Source: Strigops habroptila
Lineage: Eukaryota > Chordata > Aves > Psittaciformes > Psittacidae
Length of the DNA stretch: 64,000 nucleotides
Direction: 5' to 3'
NCBI RefSeq assembly: GCF_004027225.2
Contig: NC_044279.2
Location: 44,912,744 to 44,976,743 of the forward strand
Shown piece after piece: positions 1 through 15,168 of the stretch. The position numbers and the translations under genes are program-made. Below the pieces are notes generated by a model. It saw only the letters and a program-made list of their open reading frames with translations. It was not told the origin of the DNA and searched no databases. Every line of letters begins with the position of its first letter. Positions within the stretch are counted from its first letter, which is position 1.

Positions 1-792
1 GGATTAAGTAAAAGAAAACCGCACACATTTCAGCTACTGCTTTATTATTATTATTAGTCCAGCTGAATGGGAATCTCACACAAAATGTCTTTTATCAAAT
101 TTAGGGTTTGTACGCTTCTTATAAATGTGTATTAACAGCAAGTGATAAAATTTGGTAATCTGCATTACATTGCTCCAGGTCTTGGAACATTCCTCTGTAA
201 AATCTGTGTTTTGTTAGATTAGTTTAAGTAATGACATCATTTTCCCACTTCAATAGCTCCCTCTTACAGTCCAGCATTTTACAGTAATTATTTTTTTAAA
301 CTGGTGTTCAGAAGATTAATAATGTTTTCATAGACTACTTCTCAAAATAGGAAAGCTTATGCCACAGATATAGAAAATGGCACAATGGCACAAAGACAAT
401 ATCAGATTAAATAACATTACTGTTAAGTATGTCACATGCTAAAAGGTCAGTATCTTTAAGTGGATTTAGGCTTACAAAATACAAGATGCTATAGAAATAT
501 TTTTGTCTGTTGATAGATTGATAGTTAAATGAAACTTACATAGATAATTGCAACATAAGTCAGTTGTAACTGTAAAATAAAACAGTATTTGTTTTACACC
601 ACAGAAATAAAAACAAAACAAAACCAGACAAACTACAGACTTACTTAGGTTCTATGTTAAGCATAAAATTAGGCAAAATAAATTAATAAAAATAGAGTGT
701 TTCAAACCATGTTCACTAGTGGTACATAAGTAATTGACCTAGAAATAAAACTTTGTTACCAGTCATTGAATTTCAAGTTATAAAAGTACTGA

Positions 793-828
793 CAAAAAAA
801 CAAACAAACAAACAAACAAACAAAAAAA
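793..828 (+). repeat. (CAAA)n simple repeat
   Basis: About five CAAA units flanked by A runs. It is a microsatellite in the RASSF9 intron. A 15-base T run follows at 906-920. Confidence 0.9.
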
Positions 829-2984
829 AGGCGGCATAAAAACATACGAAATAATAGTGGATTGGGACTTTGAAGCAATAATTTCAGAGTGTGTCTTTCC
901 TGAGGTTTTTTTTTTTTTTTATAATCAATAAATACATTTCAGGGAATGAGTGTTATCTCAGTATTTTAGCATTCTTCTCGGAGTCTTATGCAATTTGTTT
1001 GAAGATTGAAACTCTTCCAATTTTTTTTCTCATTCTCATTTTTGGTTGATTGATTGCTGTATTTTCTCCCAGTCAATACTTTCAGTAAGTAACATTATGT
1101 GGGTTAAGAAGAACCTTACTGTCTCTTTCCCTCTTGGCTCCTGTAAAGCTTTCTTATGAAGACAGTTTCTCTCTGTGAATCTTCAGATAAATCTGAAAAC
1201 CCCTAGATACACCATAGTATTAGTGTACTGATAAATACTTTTGCTATACTCATTTTTTAGACAGAATTCCCACTTCAGGAGGAGTTAAGCAGGCTTCTGA
1301 TGGAAATACACTGTTTATTGTAAAAGGATCTCTAGAGGATTTCCGCAAACAATATGGATATAAAATAACATTTTAGAATTACTGTTTCAATAGTTTTTCC
1401 CTGTTTATCGCCCCCTGTTATTTTTTCAGTTACAATGCACCTGCTTACCCAGACTTTACATTGAGCTTTTTTGGGAAGGATTCTTCTTTATTTTGTCTAT
1501 AGCGAATTTGACATACTGAAATCCATAACTAGTAGTAGCACTGCATTAATACGTGCACATGCAGGTACACAAAGTAATTGAGTAGCTTATGCATGAAAAT
1601 ATATACTCATAAATATATATATGTATGTATAGACTATGCAACATAAAACTTGTAATTATATCATCACCTTTTACAGGAATTACGAACATCACTGTAATTC
1701 TTGGATCAAAACAGAACTGTAAAGTGCAAATTCTTTCATTATTTTTTGTGTGTGTTTGTTATACATTATTATATATATTATATATTATATATATACATAT
1801 ATTATCTTCATTTTTATTCACTAGCCTCATTAAAATGTTGATCTTTTTAATCAAAAAGAGCAAGTCATTTATAATCTTACAATGCCATGGAATTCTAATA
1901 ACTTCTAAAAAAAAAAAATCTCAAATGTTATTATCTTCAATTAAAAAATGGTAAACTGATGTGGCTTACCATGGGCTTCTTAAGTAAAATTCATTGTATT
2001 ATTTGTTAATCATAGTTAATTCAGATAGATAGTACCAAACAAAAATAAAGCTTCAGTGTGTCGGTCACAGCGTAACGGTTATTAAAGACTTGCTTTCAAG
2101 ATCCAAGAAGATGTTACTAGTAGGAAACGTCTTTCATTAAGCTGTGCTTTCCTCATAGAAGTGGAGAGCGGATTCTGCATGTACAAAGTAGAATTCATCT
2201 CACTTAAGTATCTTAAAGTTAAGACTTCAGTATACATTCACCATCAGTTTCTCTTTGTCATGAGAAGTGAGTGGACCTCCAAGGACAAAGTCACCACAAC
2301 CTAAACCATCTATTATCGTTGGAATGAATCATCAAATTAACCTGTTTCTTTATTTCATTAACTACAAGAGACCTATGTGGCCAACTTTAACTAAATAGCT
2401 CATTTTCAGGTAGCTGAATACAGATGAGAGTAATCAAATCAGATTCTGATTTATCGCCTGAGAAAAATGTAACAAGAATGGTTCAGACAGCATTAGATGT
2501 ACTAAGGGTTACTAAATGTAAGACTTACACATTCTTTCTTCATAGCTTAGTTTAGACATTGACTATTCCATTTGCTGTTCAATTTCCTATTATCATTTAT
2601 AAGGAAATCCATTAAGTAATTTCAATACAAAGGAAGATGTGATAGAGTTTGTAACTCCTCATCTTGAATAAATGCTGGTCATTGACAGCAATTCCTTTCT
2701 TCCTTTATTTTTTTGAGATATAATACTGAAAATTACTATATTCAGCATCAAGATTTGCTTTTAGATGATCATTTTAACAAAGAGGCAAGCTTTTCATATT
2801 TACTCATTCCTTGGCCTTCATATCCTACAGTTTTATACAGGAAGCAAAAGAACTATCATTTTTAAATAACCTATCAGTTAATGAGTAGTAATAGCTAAAG
2901 TGTTTTTCCAGCTTAAAAGACTGGCTTTCTTGTAAAACAGTTTCAGTAGCAACTTCTTCAAAACTAACTACGCAATTTCTTAAC

Positions 2985-3002
2985 TTTTTTTTTTTTTTTT
3001 TT
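2985..3002 (+). repeat. T18 homopolymer
   Basis: An uninterrupted run of 18 T. It could be the tail of an old retroposed sequence on the minus strand, but I recognise no element body next to it. Confidence 0.9.
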
Positions 3003-4168
3003 CCAAAAGTTTATTGCTATTGTTGTAAGCAGGTTTTAAAGCTTTCAATTCTGGCTTAAATTCTTCTTTTTGAATCAATCACTGAAGTGTTCTACTTATC
3101 CATCTATGATTTTAAAATCTTGCAACAAGATGCAAGTTTATCTTTTTTTTTGCAAAGTCACTTGTTGCTCATGAACAGATGGGAATTTAAGCTTAAGAAT
3201 AGTCAAAAGTACATTTCCAATCTTCTTTGTTTGTTTGGTTGTTTTGATTGTTGGCTTCATGCCTTCTACTCTTTGCTTCTCTTAATGATAACCCACAAAA
3301 ACATTTTAATTATGTTACAGACCTCACACAAAGTCTTCATTATGTCAGCACAAGCTGATTGTTGCATGTCAGATATACACTTTGTTAATTTATTATTCAG
3401 GCCTAGGGGAAGAAAGGTAATACATTCCAGCAATGTACAGTCAAAACAAAAACATGTACTTAGGTTGCACAAAGTCAAAACATGAGATACCTTAGACACT
3501 GGAAGCAGTACTTTTGATTTTCATTTAACTTCAAGGGATGTCCAGCACAAAAACATACATATCATACACATCTTTCTGAAAACTTTAACATCCTTTCTGA
3601 CAATGCTATATATAGTTTGACAACAAATCATGCCAATCAAATAAAAGAATTACCCTTTTTTTTAGAATTTCACCTTCATGTCTAGAAGATGCTTATTTTT
3701 CCTTACTAATTTCAGCCAACATTCTATTGGGACTAGATTATGTACATACCATACAGTTAGCAGCTTAATAAGCGTTTCTGAAATATTGTTAACACGAAAA
3801 GAATATTTTGCCTTTGCTGAGAACAAAAAAAAAAAAAAAGCTAAAATTCTTCTCCCCCTTCACTGTAACAAAGTCTTTGTAGACTTTTCATAGAAAAATA
3901 AAATAAAAATTCCTTTCTCAACATTACCCTATTTCTTGATCACTCTCCCCTCTTGATCACTCTCCTACCCTCAAGAAAAAAAAAAAGAAACTGAGTAACT
4001 AAAAAATACTTAGGTAATTGCTAGAAATTTCACAGCCAGGACATCTTTGTGAATAATTTGAAGACATCACAGGCAACCAACTGAATGATTCTGTGTTAGG
4101 ATGGGGATTCAAAACTTGAGATTTTGTTTATGATTATAATTTTTATTAGTTGTGTCCCCCCCCAATTA

Positions 4169-4198
4169 TATTCCATATAATTGAAATTATATGGAATA
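4169..4198. repeat. Perfect AT-rich inverted repeat (13-bp arms, 4-nt loop)
   Basis: The left arm 4169-4181 (TATTCCATATAAT) is exactly complementary to the right arm 4186-4198, with the loop TGAA between. No transposon body surrounds it. It is most simply a chance or replication-generated palindrome in AT-rich intron sequence. Confidence 0.85.
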
Positions 4199-7100
4199 AA
4201 AAGTCTGTGGGTGAAAATAAATGGCATACAAAGCAATACATTAATACTTTAAAATATACACCACTGCTAATAATTTATAAAATTGCCATCAAAGAGGTCA
4301 TGCTGGAAAGCCATTTGTGAGACATATCTTAGTCATTTTTTTCACCAATTTACTGGGGAAATAATGTTTTAGTATCTTGATTTTACTTATTATGTATGAA
4401 TTACTGTTAATCGGGTATCATAAAGTTGTATCTGTTAGCACAAATATTTGTGGGTTGGAATATTCTTGTACTTCTAAGTATAATAATGCCACCTTTTATT
4501 CTTTCATCATTGCATCTGCAAGCGCACACAATCTGTAATTAATTATTCTTTATGACAGAAGGATTGTTTCTAGTACTATTCTAGCAGATGATATAACTAA
4601 TTTAGTCCATTTCAGTGCAGAAAATGAATCAAATTTCATACTCTCGAAAAAAATAGAAGAAAAGATCCCTTTTTGCATAAATACAGCGTAAACCCTCTCA
4701 GTAGCACATTTGAACATACAGTCTATTCTGCAGCAATTGAGATAATAATTGTTGTTTATGATTGACTGGCTGCCATGAATGGGGTCCGCAGTTGACGAGA
4801 GCTCTCATTGCTGTTGTCCTGTCCTCCCCAGAGGAAGACCAAATTGCTTCTAAACTTCTAAGAAACAAACCCCTACACTATGTCAATATATCACCCAGAA
4901 CAATTCACTTCTTCAATGGAAACCGAAAGTGGCTAAGTGACAGAACAGGAGAAAAAAGGCTTCAAGAGACAACTCTCCTGCTGCTTACTGCATCCTTACA
5001 GTGAAATCCCTGCCTAGAGCTTCAGTGCTTTCCTGGAGTCCACTAAGAAACATAAAACTTTCAAGCAGACCCAGGCTAAGGCTGTGCTCTTTGTGCCTTT
5101 CAGCAGGTTCTTCTTTCTCAAGCTCTATACTCCTAGTTCCTCACCAAGATGTTCTGTGCCTCATCTCCTACCTGACACACCACACAGCAGGGAACAGTCT
5201 CCTAGCCAAGCACGCTCAGTTGCTGAGCCATTTGCTGTCTTTGGAAAACTTTATGATACAATGGCATAAAACATCCAGGGGAAACAAGGAGATCTGCCAC
5301 AAAAACATTTAATAATCTGGTGTTTTCAAGGAGATGGTCTTTAAGCATGCTGCTGGATTTTGGCAAGTGTGTATTTGCGCTATGGTCTTCTCTTAGTTCT
5401 GCACCCATAAATGTTTCTTCAATATGCAAGGGCTCAGAGAACACGTCAGTTTTGAGCACTTGCTAATAACCTTGTTATCGCTGTGTCTCAGCTCCAAGCC
5501 ATAGCTACTTAGCAAAGAAATCTTATGGTTTTTAATTATATTTACTTGCTGGAAATAAGGAGAGGCTGATATTAGAGGGATATTTACTTGACACAAACAA
5601 CCTCTATTCGTAGTGTAGGACATGTGCTACATGTTATTTGAGAGCTTCTGATACTGGTTGCCATTTACATGTCAGGATATATAAGGGCTCATTAGTTTAT
5701 CAGTCACCACATTCCATTTAGAAATTATAAGATTGCTTTTATTATTTATTTTTTAAAATCTCAGCATGTTTTTATATATATATATAAAATAAAAGCATAT
5801 ATGAGACAGTGGATAATAATTCTGAAGGAAAAGCTCAAACCATGTTTTGGTTCTGTGGGATTTTTATTTGTGAAATTTACAGAAAAGTAAAGCTATTGGT
5901 ACCATGTAATGCAGCTCTTGCTTGGAAAAGACTCTAACTTAATTTGACCCAAACAGATTTTTGACAGTAAATTTAAACATTAAAGATATAAAGAATACAC
6001 AGCCCATATGAAAGCTAAGGTCAGAACTATTCCAACCTTTCAGGCACAAATGGATCATATTAAAAGTTCCTACCAACTTTATTCAGACTATTCACATTTA
6101 ATCCACCTTTTTTCTCAACTTTCTGTCATCTTCTGTAAAGTCACTCAAAAAGCAAAAAAGGCCGAATCTTATACTTAGTCTGTGTCCTGCGTAAGTAGAT
6201 TACTCGCTTCCGAGTTTCCTAAGGGCAGCAATGAGGAATTATCTACTCTCTCACCACCCAGTGAAGCTGGAATTACTCCAAAGCCTCAGGGACTTAAGAC
6301 AGACTATAAACTAACTGCATTCCCATTCCCCTATCCCTAAAAAACAGTATTAATGGAGGCACAGTTAATGTCCATACCATGCAGGAGATAAAATTCCACA
6401 CATGATGTGTCAGAAACTCTTTCCTTCTTCCCTTCTGCATCACGCAACAGCCAGGGCAATGTCTAACTAAAAAAAGTACCATAGCAAGGCAGGACTGGTG
6501 CTTTAACTGCAGTAAGAATAAAACCCTTCAATATACATAATCAGAGTAGCACAAATACTGGAGGAAGACATAGAAAGACCACCACAGGACTTATGAAAAC
6601 AAAATACTTCTTTCAAAAGAAATAACTGATTTCTCTCTACCATCTGTTTCTGTACCCATTCAATGTTACTCTATAATAAAGCTTCCTCCTTTACAGAAAT
6701 GTACATAGGCATTTATTTAAAATAAAATTTGGCATCTAGATATTTATGTGACTTTTTTAAAAAAGTACAGATATACACAGTACTTTGAATGTTCTAATTG
6801 AAACATTTCAGATCTTTGAAACAAGAAAACAGTTTAAACAAAAGCTATTATATGGTTCTATGGTTCTATTTTAACTAGCTAGGTACAAGACATTTCTCTT
6901 AACATAATTTTATGTTCATTTTTTAATTCCTTTTTAAATGCATAAATTTTTAACTCAGCAAGATTCCCATACTGTCAGGAAGCCCTTATAGAACATTTTA
7001 ATTAGCAACAGCTGCTGAAAATTATGTCCTATATTAATTATCATTTGTGCACTTAAAACCATAGTTCTGTAAACCCTTCTGCAGAGGAATACCATCACCT

Positions 7101-8970
7101 CAGTTAGCTACTGTGCAAAATTTCATCTGTTAGAATTTGGCAATGACCTATGGTTGAAATTTCTGTTCATCCGATCATTTTACAGTATGTTAATGCTGTA
7201 AGATAAATTTCTGTTAAATAATTTTTAATCAGAATGGTGTAGTACAATTGTATCATAGAATAAATAACATGAAAGGTATGACATTTTAAAAAAAATTCTC
7301 TAAGATAATTATTTTATTGCAGTTAAGTCATTTATTGCAGAGTTCTTGCTGACTTGAAATGCCAGACTTCAGCAAAAATCCCATGGGAGATCATGTGCTT
7401 CGTTCTAATAACTGTACTGTTTTGATATAGGTGCTTGAACTGGGACCAATAGTTAAGAAAAATAAAAAGAGAAAAAAAAATGACAGTACTTAGAAGAGAT
7501 GTAAAGGAAATAAAAGCAGCCAATATATAGAATCAACAAGGACTGGCAGTAATAATTCTGTCATTGGATAAGTAGATAGATAGCAAAATTTGTACTATGT
7601 AGAAAATAAGAATTTGAACTAACTCAGAATTTTGCACTAACCAAAAGAAAGAAGTAAAAGACATTGTAAGAGGAATTATAAACCTTGCTCACTAGATAAA
7701 AGTGATAGTTATGGTGGATTATCTTGAACACTCTTCTGCTCCCCCATTTAGTATTGACATGACATTCTCAGTAGTTGATACTGTCTTGCAAAATCTCATT
7801 TGCAAAGTCCAAATGAAGATTTTCAGCAGAAGCAACCAAAAGGCCACTAGCTCCCCCCCTTCACTTATTAGCTCTACCCTGTGTCATAGTTACACTCCCA
7901 AACAACCTACAGGCAAGTGCAAAGGCTGCAGCCTCCATTTAGACGAAGACTGCATCTGTCCCTGCCCTTTTCTCCTGTCTTACCTCTTTCCCTAAGGGTT
8001 CACATTCTCTATAAACTACATCTACACTTTAAATCTGCCTTCCTGTCAGACAAACCATCATTTCTCCACTGTATCTTCAAAGTCTTAAGGTTGGTAAGTG
8101 GCTTCTAGTCAAAAAATGATTGGAATTGCAGTAACATCAGCAAGTGTGCTGTGTACACAAAATACCGTGACAGGTAACATGTTCATTGTATCAGGTCTGT
8201 ATTTCTGGCGGCCTGACACAGTGGAAATTTGAAAACAAGACCGAACTAGCTGTCCACCAAAATATTTTTACAAGATGAGCAACAATAACATTAACAATTT
8301 GCGTTACTGGGAAAACATGCTTTGATGGGTATATTGCAACTGCTACTGAGGAAGCAGCTGTGATACATGAGTGAAAGACCGAGGAAAATCTCCCAAGCCA
8401 AAACAAACACTGACATATTCAATGGTAGTAACTATTTAGACCATGATGGGAGGAACAGGAAGATGGGCATTTTCAAATTCCTGTGTTAGGAAGCAACACA
8501 CAAAGTTTAGGAATATTAATATAGCAAATGCTGCATCTTGATTTTGGCCAGGGGGTAGCTCTTGCTACTTGACAAATGAAGATATCAGTGGTACTTTTTA
8601 TCTATCACAAGAATTTTGGTACACTGCAAAAATACAATTTTCTATATTGTACCTGTGTCTATTTAAATGCCCATGCATATTTAAGCATGGTTACATTACA
8701 CAAGCTTTATGGGGCTCCTATTAATAATGTACAGAACATGTCTAAAATTCCATCACTTTCAATAGTAGAGGGAGCAGAATCATTTATAGCTCATTTATAA
8801 CATAGGCTTCTAAACAATAGTTAGAACTGCTATTACAGCAAATAGAAATTTGGTTTATCTAACTTCTCCTATTAGAATTTTTATAACTGCCTTTTAGAAA
8901 CACCCTGGTTGTTCATGAGCTTTTAAGATCAAAGAAGTGAGGGGAATTCCAAGAGTTGAAAGAAGGATTT

Positions 8971-8988
8971 TTGTTGTTGTTGTTGTTG
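8971..8988 (+). repeat. (TTG)6 trinucleotide repeat
   Basis: Six perfect TTG units after a T run. The minus-strand open frame reads it as a short glutamine run, but that frame resembles no known protein. Confidence 0.9.
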
Positions 8989-11900
8989 CATGAAATTCAG
9001 TTCAGCTTTTGTTGAAAAGCAAACATATACTATTTCCCTCCCCTTGGCTTGTTGACATATTGCCCAGTGAAGAATTAAACACAAAGCATTCTGAGGTTGG
9101 GGCTGGACTGCCAAAACATGAACAAAGCACACTTTACTTAGACCACTGACTATAAGGTAAGTTGAATAAAGGAGCAAGATACAAACAAGGAAATAGTAGG
9201 ATTTCGTGCCACTTTTCCAATATTCCCTAGGAAAAAGGAGGCTGGGATGGCTACCTTCTTATGAATCCTTATATACAGAGCATGGCTCAAACAGTTCAGT
9301 GTACCTCTTCTCTACTCCCAGCGGCTCTGTTTTAAGCAGATGTTAACCTCATTCCCAATGACACGAAAGAAAGTCCAGATGGACTTGGTTTCTTTTCATG
9401 AATCCTCAAGCTATTTTGCTCAGCAAAGCATTTCTTCCTTATAGTCTTTTCCTGACGGCTACCTACTGTTACTACTTCTGTAGCTGCTCTCACAGCACCC
9501 TGTGGTGAATTTCAGAGTTTGGACACTGTATTTCGTGATTCAGAAAAGGAATGTTTTAGGATCACTATTTTTATCTTCTGTTTTTTTAACAAACACCCCA
9601 ATGCTCACCAGACCCATCCACAAAATACACAAAATTATTTAGAAAATTACTACCATAGCTAAGTGATTATCCTAAATACTATTTTTTACTGCTAAATCTA
9701 GTATTATAGGTTAGCAAATTTATGATTTAAAACATAATGAAGAAATTTAGTCAATCTGGTGTCTACCTGACATTCACTTCTTCTTGCTTGCACTGGCTCT
9801 GCTAGTTTATCCAGAGGGTTTCAAGCTTGATAAACAGGCAGCAAGATAACCAAGAAAACAAAAAGGAAAATAAAATTGTTTATTAAGTAGTGAGCAGTGC
9901 TCCCTGGGTTGGGTTCTGCAGTGTCGAGTGAGAATAGTACCAGTGCAAAGGAAATGGTAGAGTGGCTGGGAGCCTGGAAAGGGAGCTTAGGACTGTCCTC
10001 AGTGCAACATCAAGCCTTTAGATCTCTTCAGCCATCTCATCAAGCATCACCTTTTCTTAACTTTTTTACATGTAATGATTTCTTAAAATAGCTTCTTTTG
10101 TATATCATAAATCCTAGTTTGAGTATCACTTTACAGTTTCGCAGGAGTGAGAAAGGCAGGATGGGCTTTGATTTTCCTCTGTATTTATTGCAATAAATTT
10201 TGCAAAAAGTGAACCACCACACTTTGAAACTATACTGTATGATCTTCCCTGTAATTTGCTTCCATTAAATTATATTGAAGATGTCACCTCAAAATGGGTT
10301 CTATCAAGACCTCATTTACAATTAATTCTTTTTTTTCCAAATTTTTCCCTCAAACATTCTGAAAGATAATTCAATGACAAATGTGTTCCATTACTTACAG
10401 TATTTGAAAAGCTGAAAAGAAAAATTGATGAGATGATGAAGTGGACTCTTATGTACTAGATACATAATTATGCTAACAAGAAGAGTGGACATAAATTTGA
10501 AAAAAGAAACCTGAAACTTTTTAGTGTCTATTAACAATCTGAGAGATTTGTACAGCTTATGCTTTTATGCTTTCATGCTTTCAAGTAATTTTCTAAAATT
10601 GCTTATCAATGCATGCTTCAATATGTAATTAGGCAGACACAGGTTTATAGCGTCTCTGAAATATCACCACATCCTCTCTGAAGAAGCTACTGAACAAATG
10701 AAATAAATTGTTAACCTTACCAACTGTGTTTCACACTAGCAATGGATATGCTAAAAAAGGTACAGGAGCTTGCAAAACTAGTTCTAGCCAGCTAAGCAAT
10801 AGAGGTAGGGAAGGCAAGAAGGAAGGAATTGCTGTCTAGAAGCAAGGTTAATGTTGGATCATAAAGATCAAGAGTAATGGGAAATTCACTGGATTAATGT
10901 AAAGAAGAAAGTGAACACAAGAGATGTAGAGAATGGTGTCCAGTAGAACACACACACAATTTCTAGCTGTGAGAAGATGAAGGAAGCTGACTGTAGAGGA
11001 AAGACATTCCATGATTCAAATAAAAAGTCATGTGAACCCTAAAATATTTAAATGTTCATGACTTAAGTCCCCAAACTGTTCTAGAACAGAGATAATGAGT
11101 ACAAATAATGAGTTTCCAGCTGGGTCCACCTGAAGAGGCTCTTAGCCATGTCAGCTGTCTGTCACTAGAGCTAAGCTGTTTGTCTGACCTCCAAACCACA
11201 AGTCATGATGAATGAGACTATAAAAATAAGGGCCTTGTTAAACCATCTAAGATAACCCAAGTGAATGTGATTGAACAGTTTAAGAAGAAATCATTCAAAA
11301 GGTTGATGCAGCTGAAAAGATAGTAATCCCTGGCAAAAGATTTGTGATAAACAGTGGTAGCATATGTGGGCCAAAAACCTGCAGTGGGCACAGCTGACAC
11401 CAAACAAGGCCAGGTGTCTGTGGCCAAAGACCAAGGCAGGCCCAAGAAATAATGGGGCCAGTTTTGCAAGATGCATCTATGGCAGGATGGTGATTATGCC
11501 AAAAGAGCTGTGACACCAGAAAGACACTGCACACTACTTGCTGCCTTTACTTCACAGAAAGTCAGACTGAGTCAACATTCAAATTAATCCCATGTTTCTT
11601 TATTTCACATATCCAAATGTGGGTACCCTTTCAACATACAAGCAACTCAGATGACTTCATAGCTCAGGGAGGATAAAAAGGCAGTTTACTTCTAACAAGC
11701 CACTTCATAGGCTGAATGGATACCACAGTGACAGCTGAATGAAGACATTTTTCCTTCTGCCATGCAAACAACTGTGATGTTTGGAGAAATATACATATTT
11801 ATCATTCTTCCGTGACATGTTCACATTCTGTTTTTCACTTCTGACTTTTAAAGTACCCTTGTATGTACCCAGTTTTGTAAAATGTAGAAGCATATATATA

Positions 11901-13494
11901 TGTGCAGTCTATGGAAGTGGCTATTTCTGCACATACTGTTTATATATACTATGATTTGGGAGTTTAAATATATTTTATTGTACTTTACATGTAGATGATA
12001 CAGGTTAGATCTATAATAAGATATGTGACAGTACATCTTATGTGCTGTACAAATGCATTACATGATCACACAAAACAGTCACATATTCGTTTATACACTG
12101 AATGTATGCATACCATGCACAAATGCTTCAGCAGAAAGAAATATGCTTAAGTTGCAGTCAAGTACTCAAAGATTCGAAGCATTGGTGTTAAAGCTTTCTA
12201 TGCTACTTAGTTCAATAAAAATTAATATCATTCAGCATATCCAAAGCAAGGTGTGTTCTGTTATCAGACCTTGGCCTCACTTGAATGCATACATGAGCCA
12301 ACAGGCAGTTTTGCCAGAGCCACAGAAGGTACTGAGGCATTGCAGATACTGTGTTGCAAATTTCAGGTGTCTTCCCCACTGCCCCCTTGGACACCTAAGC
12401 TTACACATAAAGTGCTATGGAAGAGTTCAGCTCCTAACAACAGGATTTACTGACATCAGCCAGTTCAGCAGGAACTGACCTAAAGTATTCAGAAACATGA
12501 ACAAAAGGGCAGGACTTAGGTACTGTTAGACTACATTCAGATGTTCGCTGCATAAAAAATACAATATTAAATTAGAACAGCAACCAAAAGCTGGATCCCC
12601 TTCTCCCACTGAAGACTTCAACATGAATCCTTGACTTTTTCTGGATAACTGTAACTCATACGAGCCAGCACAAAATGGAACAGCTTCAACAGGAAATACC
12701 AAGAGAATTTTAGTTTAAAATAACTTGACAGGACTTTCCTGACAAATACATATTGAGGATGCCAGTGTCGGCATCTCACGGGGGTGTTCTGGCCACCAGG
12801 GCACCTGGTTGCACTTTGTGTGTTGTTGCACATGCTCTGAATAGGGCTATTAGATGGGACTTTATGGCCAAAAAAGCTGAAAGACTGCCTTTTTCTTAAT
12901 TTTGGTAAGGTGTGAGGGATGCACATGACTGCAAGATTTTCAGGACCATGTAGGACATGATGGGAATATAGGTGGCTGGGGAGTGCTGCCAGTAAAAATA
13001 TTATTACCTCAGCTTTTAATCATAATTTTGTGAACATCAGAAGTTTTTAAAGCTTGTCTTAGGTGACTACAATGACATTTAGGTACCAAAGTCTTCTTCA
13101 TAAGTCTAGCCCTTCTTACTTAGATTTGTTCAGTGTGTGTCCATTTTTCATCTCTCCTACATATGATACTACCCTTTATAGAAGACACATTGTTTTAATT
13201 TAATCTTTTGCTATATGCCTTTTACCACCAGATATTCAATTGCTTCAGAATTTGACACATTACTGATTGTATCTCCACACACTCTTGTAGGGAGAGAACT
13301 CCCTTTCACAAATCAAAGCTCAGAAAGATTTGGGCTGAAGCTATCCACTCGTTTAAGATCCCACTCTAGCTAACTAAATTGATACTTACGGAGATGTCCA
13401 AAGCAGGACACTCTTAAACTTCCTTTGGTCAGTCCTTGTGCAAAACAGATTACAGGACACTGAATTAGCAAATGAGGAGCACGCAGTGAGTAAC

Positions 13495-13575
13495 CACTTT
13501 TGTAAACTGTGGTTTATGTGACTTGCCCAACATCACATAGGAATTTTGTGGCAGGGCAGGGAAGACATCCATGTT
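13495..13575 (-). mobile_element. Probable ancient MIR SINE fragment
   Basis: The string GTGACTTGCCCAA, followed by CATCACATAG and GTGGCAGGGCAGG, matches the order and spacing of the reverse-complemented MIR core: TAACTTGCCCAAGGTCACAC, then GTGGCAGAGCC. MIRs are old SINEs shared across amniotes and are sparse in birds. The match is by eye against a remembered consensus; the ends are approximate. Confidence 0.55.
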
Positions 13576-15120
13576 ATTAAGATGATTCTCCCTTAATCAT
13601 ACATTATCCACCTGTAATTCACCTCTCCATTCACTATTCCCTTTTTAATTTCTAAAATGAATGGTACAAAAGATGTTTAATTAGGTGCTCTACAAAGTCT
13701 GAGCATGCTCCATGAAGATCCTCCCTTTGAAGGTGATTGGGGTGGAGCTCATGTCATTTACCTTAAGCTATTTAAAATGTAGATGTGTAGTCAAAGATAA
13801 TTTTCTGGCCTTCCTCTGTAATCAGTGGCATAAGATAGGCACCTCCAAAAGGGTGACTAATCCCATACTGAAAGCCTGTCTAAGACTGAATGGATTGCCC
13901 TCTGGAACTGTTTAGATGTATCCATTAACTACAAAGAGTACCTAGATGACTAGATACCTATATTTTCAATGGCTCAAGTTGAGTAAGATGAAGCTTGACT
14001 TTTGTGTTTTAAAGTGTACCTGAATCTTATGAACAGTATGAGTGTCAGTAAGAGCAAGTACTGTGAACACCCACAACTGCAGTTCCAAAAATAACCCAGA
14101 TCTTTTGTCTGACATCTGTAGTAGCTTTCATGGGTAAACAAACATGATTAATTATCTACCTAGACCTTAAAGTATCAGAAGGCTGGGAAAGTGCAGTAAA
14201 GTCAATACCAATCCTAAATAATTGTTAGAAATCTGGATTTGTACAGATCTTTTCAGTAAAACAGGATATTAAGAACAAAGTGGCCCTGAGTGATAGAAGC
14301 AATAATCAAGTTAAAGAGTATACTTAGCGCATCAGCAATCAGTACAGAGGAAACCTCCCAAAAGGTAATGTCCAAGTGAAACAAAAGTTCAGAACATCAA
14401 TTTACCAATTATGAAGCCAACAGAAACAAGATCAGCTGAAAATGGGCATATAATCCCTCTTTGATTAGTGAGCAGAATCTGCTAACTTTCTATGTCAAAT
14501 GAGGCACACTTTGTGTAATAAAAACAGTGCCCCACCTGTAGCTCTGAAAAATTCTGTAGTTTAAAAGGGCTTTCAGAGTAGAAACAACCCTCTGTAGAAA
14601 TAATCCTTTTGAATTTGGAGGCAGCTGGGGAAAGCAAAGTCAGGTGTTCCACATGGATGAAGGAATCTATCAACACAGAGCAAATTGCAGGTTCAAGACC
14701 AAAGGGCAGACTCTCTTAAAAATTAGTAGTCTTCACTCGACTACATTATTCCACTGAGATCACACATCTTTACATGTTAAAGTAAGGTAAACACATTTAC
14801 ACCTGACCAAAACAAAATAAGCCTAATAGATTATTACATTTTTATAAACTTGATTTTGTCCCCAAACATGAGAATGCTATACTTTTTGCATATTTATTTT
14901 GTTTTGTTAACTTTGTATTATTAAAAGAAGAACAAAATAAATATTTGTGCTTTTCAAGAGAGCTAATCATATTTTTCATTATGATGGGAAATGCATAACT
15001 CAGAATTCTTTACATTAATGAATGAAAACAGCTAGGGTGGAGAATAAAGCAAGCAACTTAATCTGAAGAGTTTTGACCCTCAAAAAAGATGAATTATATT
15101 TATGTGTTTCATTCATAGCA

Positions 15121-15168
15121 AATATATATATATACACCTACTCTCTGGTGTGTGTGTATATATATATT
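15121..15168. repeat. AT/GT microsatellite forming a long imperfect hairpin
   Basis: An (AT)n run ending in ACACC (15121-15138) faces GGTGTGTGTG followed by (TA)n (15147-15168) across an 8-base spacer. The two halves are largely complementary, so this could extrude as a cruciform. Confidence 0.8.

Noticed and set aside
6848..6877. Two TATGGTTC-like units resembling a CR1 tail
   Set aside because: No CR1 3' UTR sequence precedes them, and the units differ from ATTCTATG.
12053..12478. 141-codon plus-strand open frame
   Set aside because: No similarity to any protein I know, in the RASSF9 intron on the opposite strand, overlapped by other chance frames.
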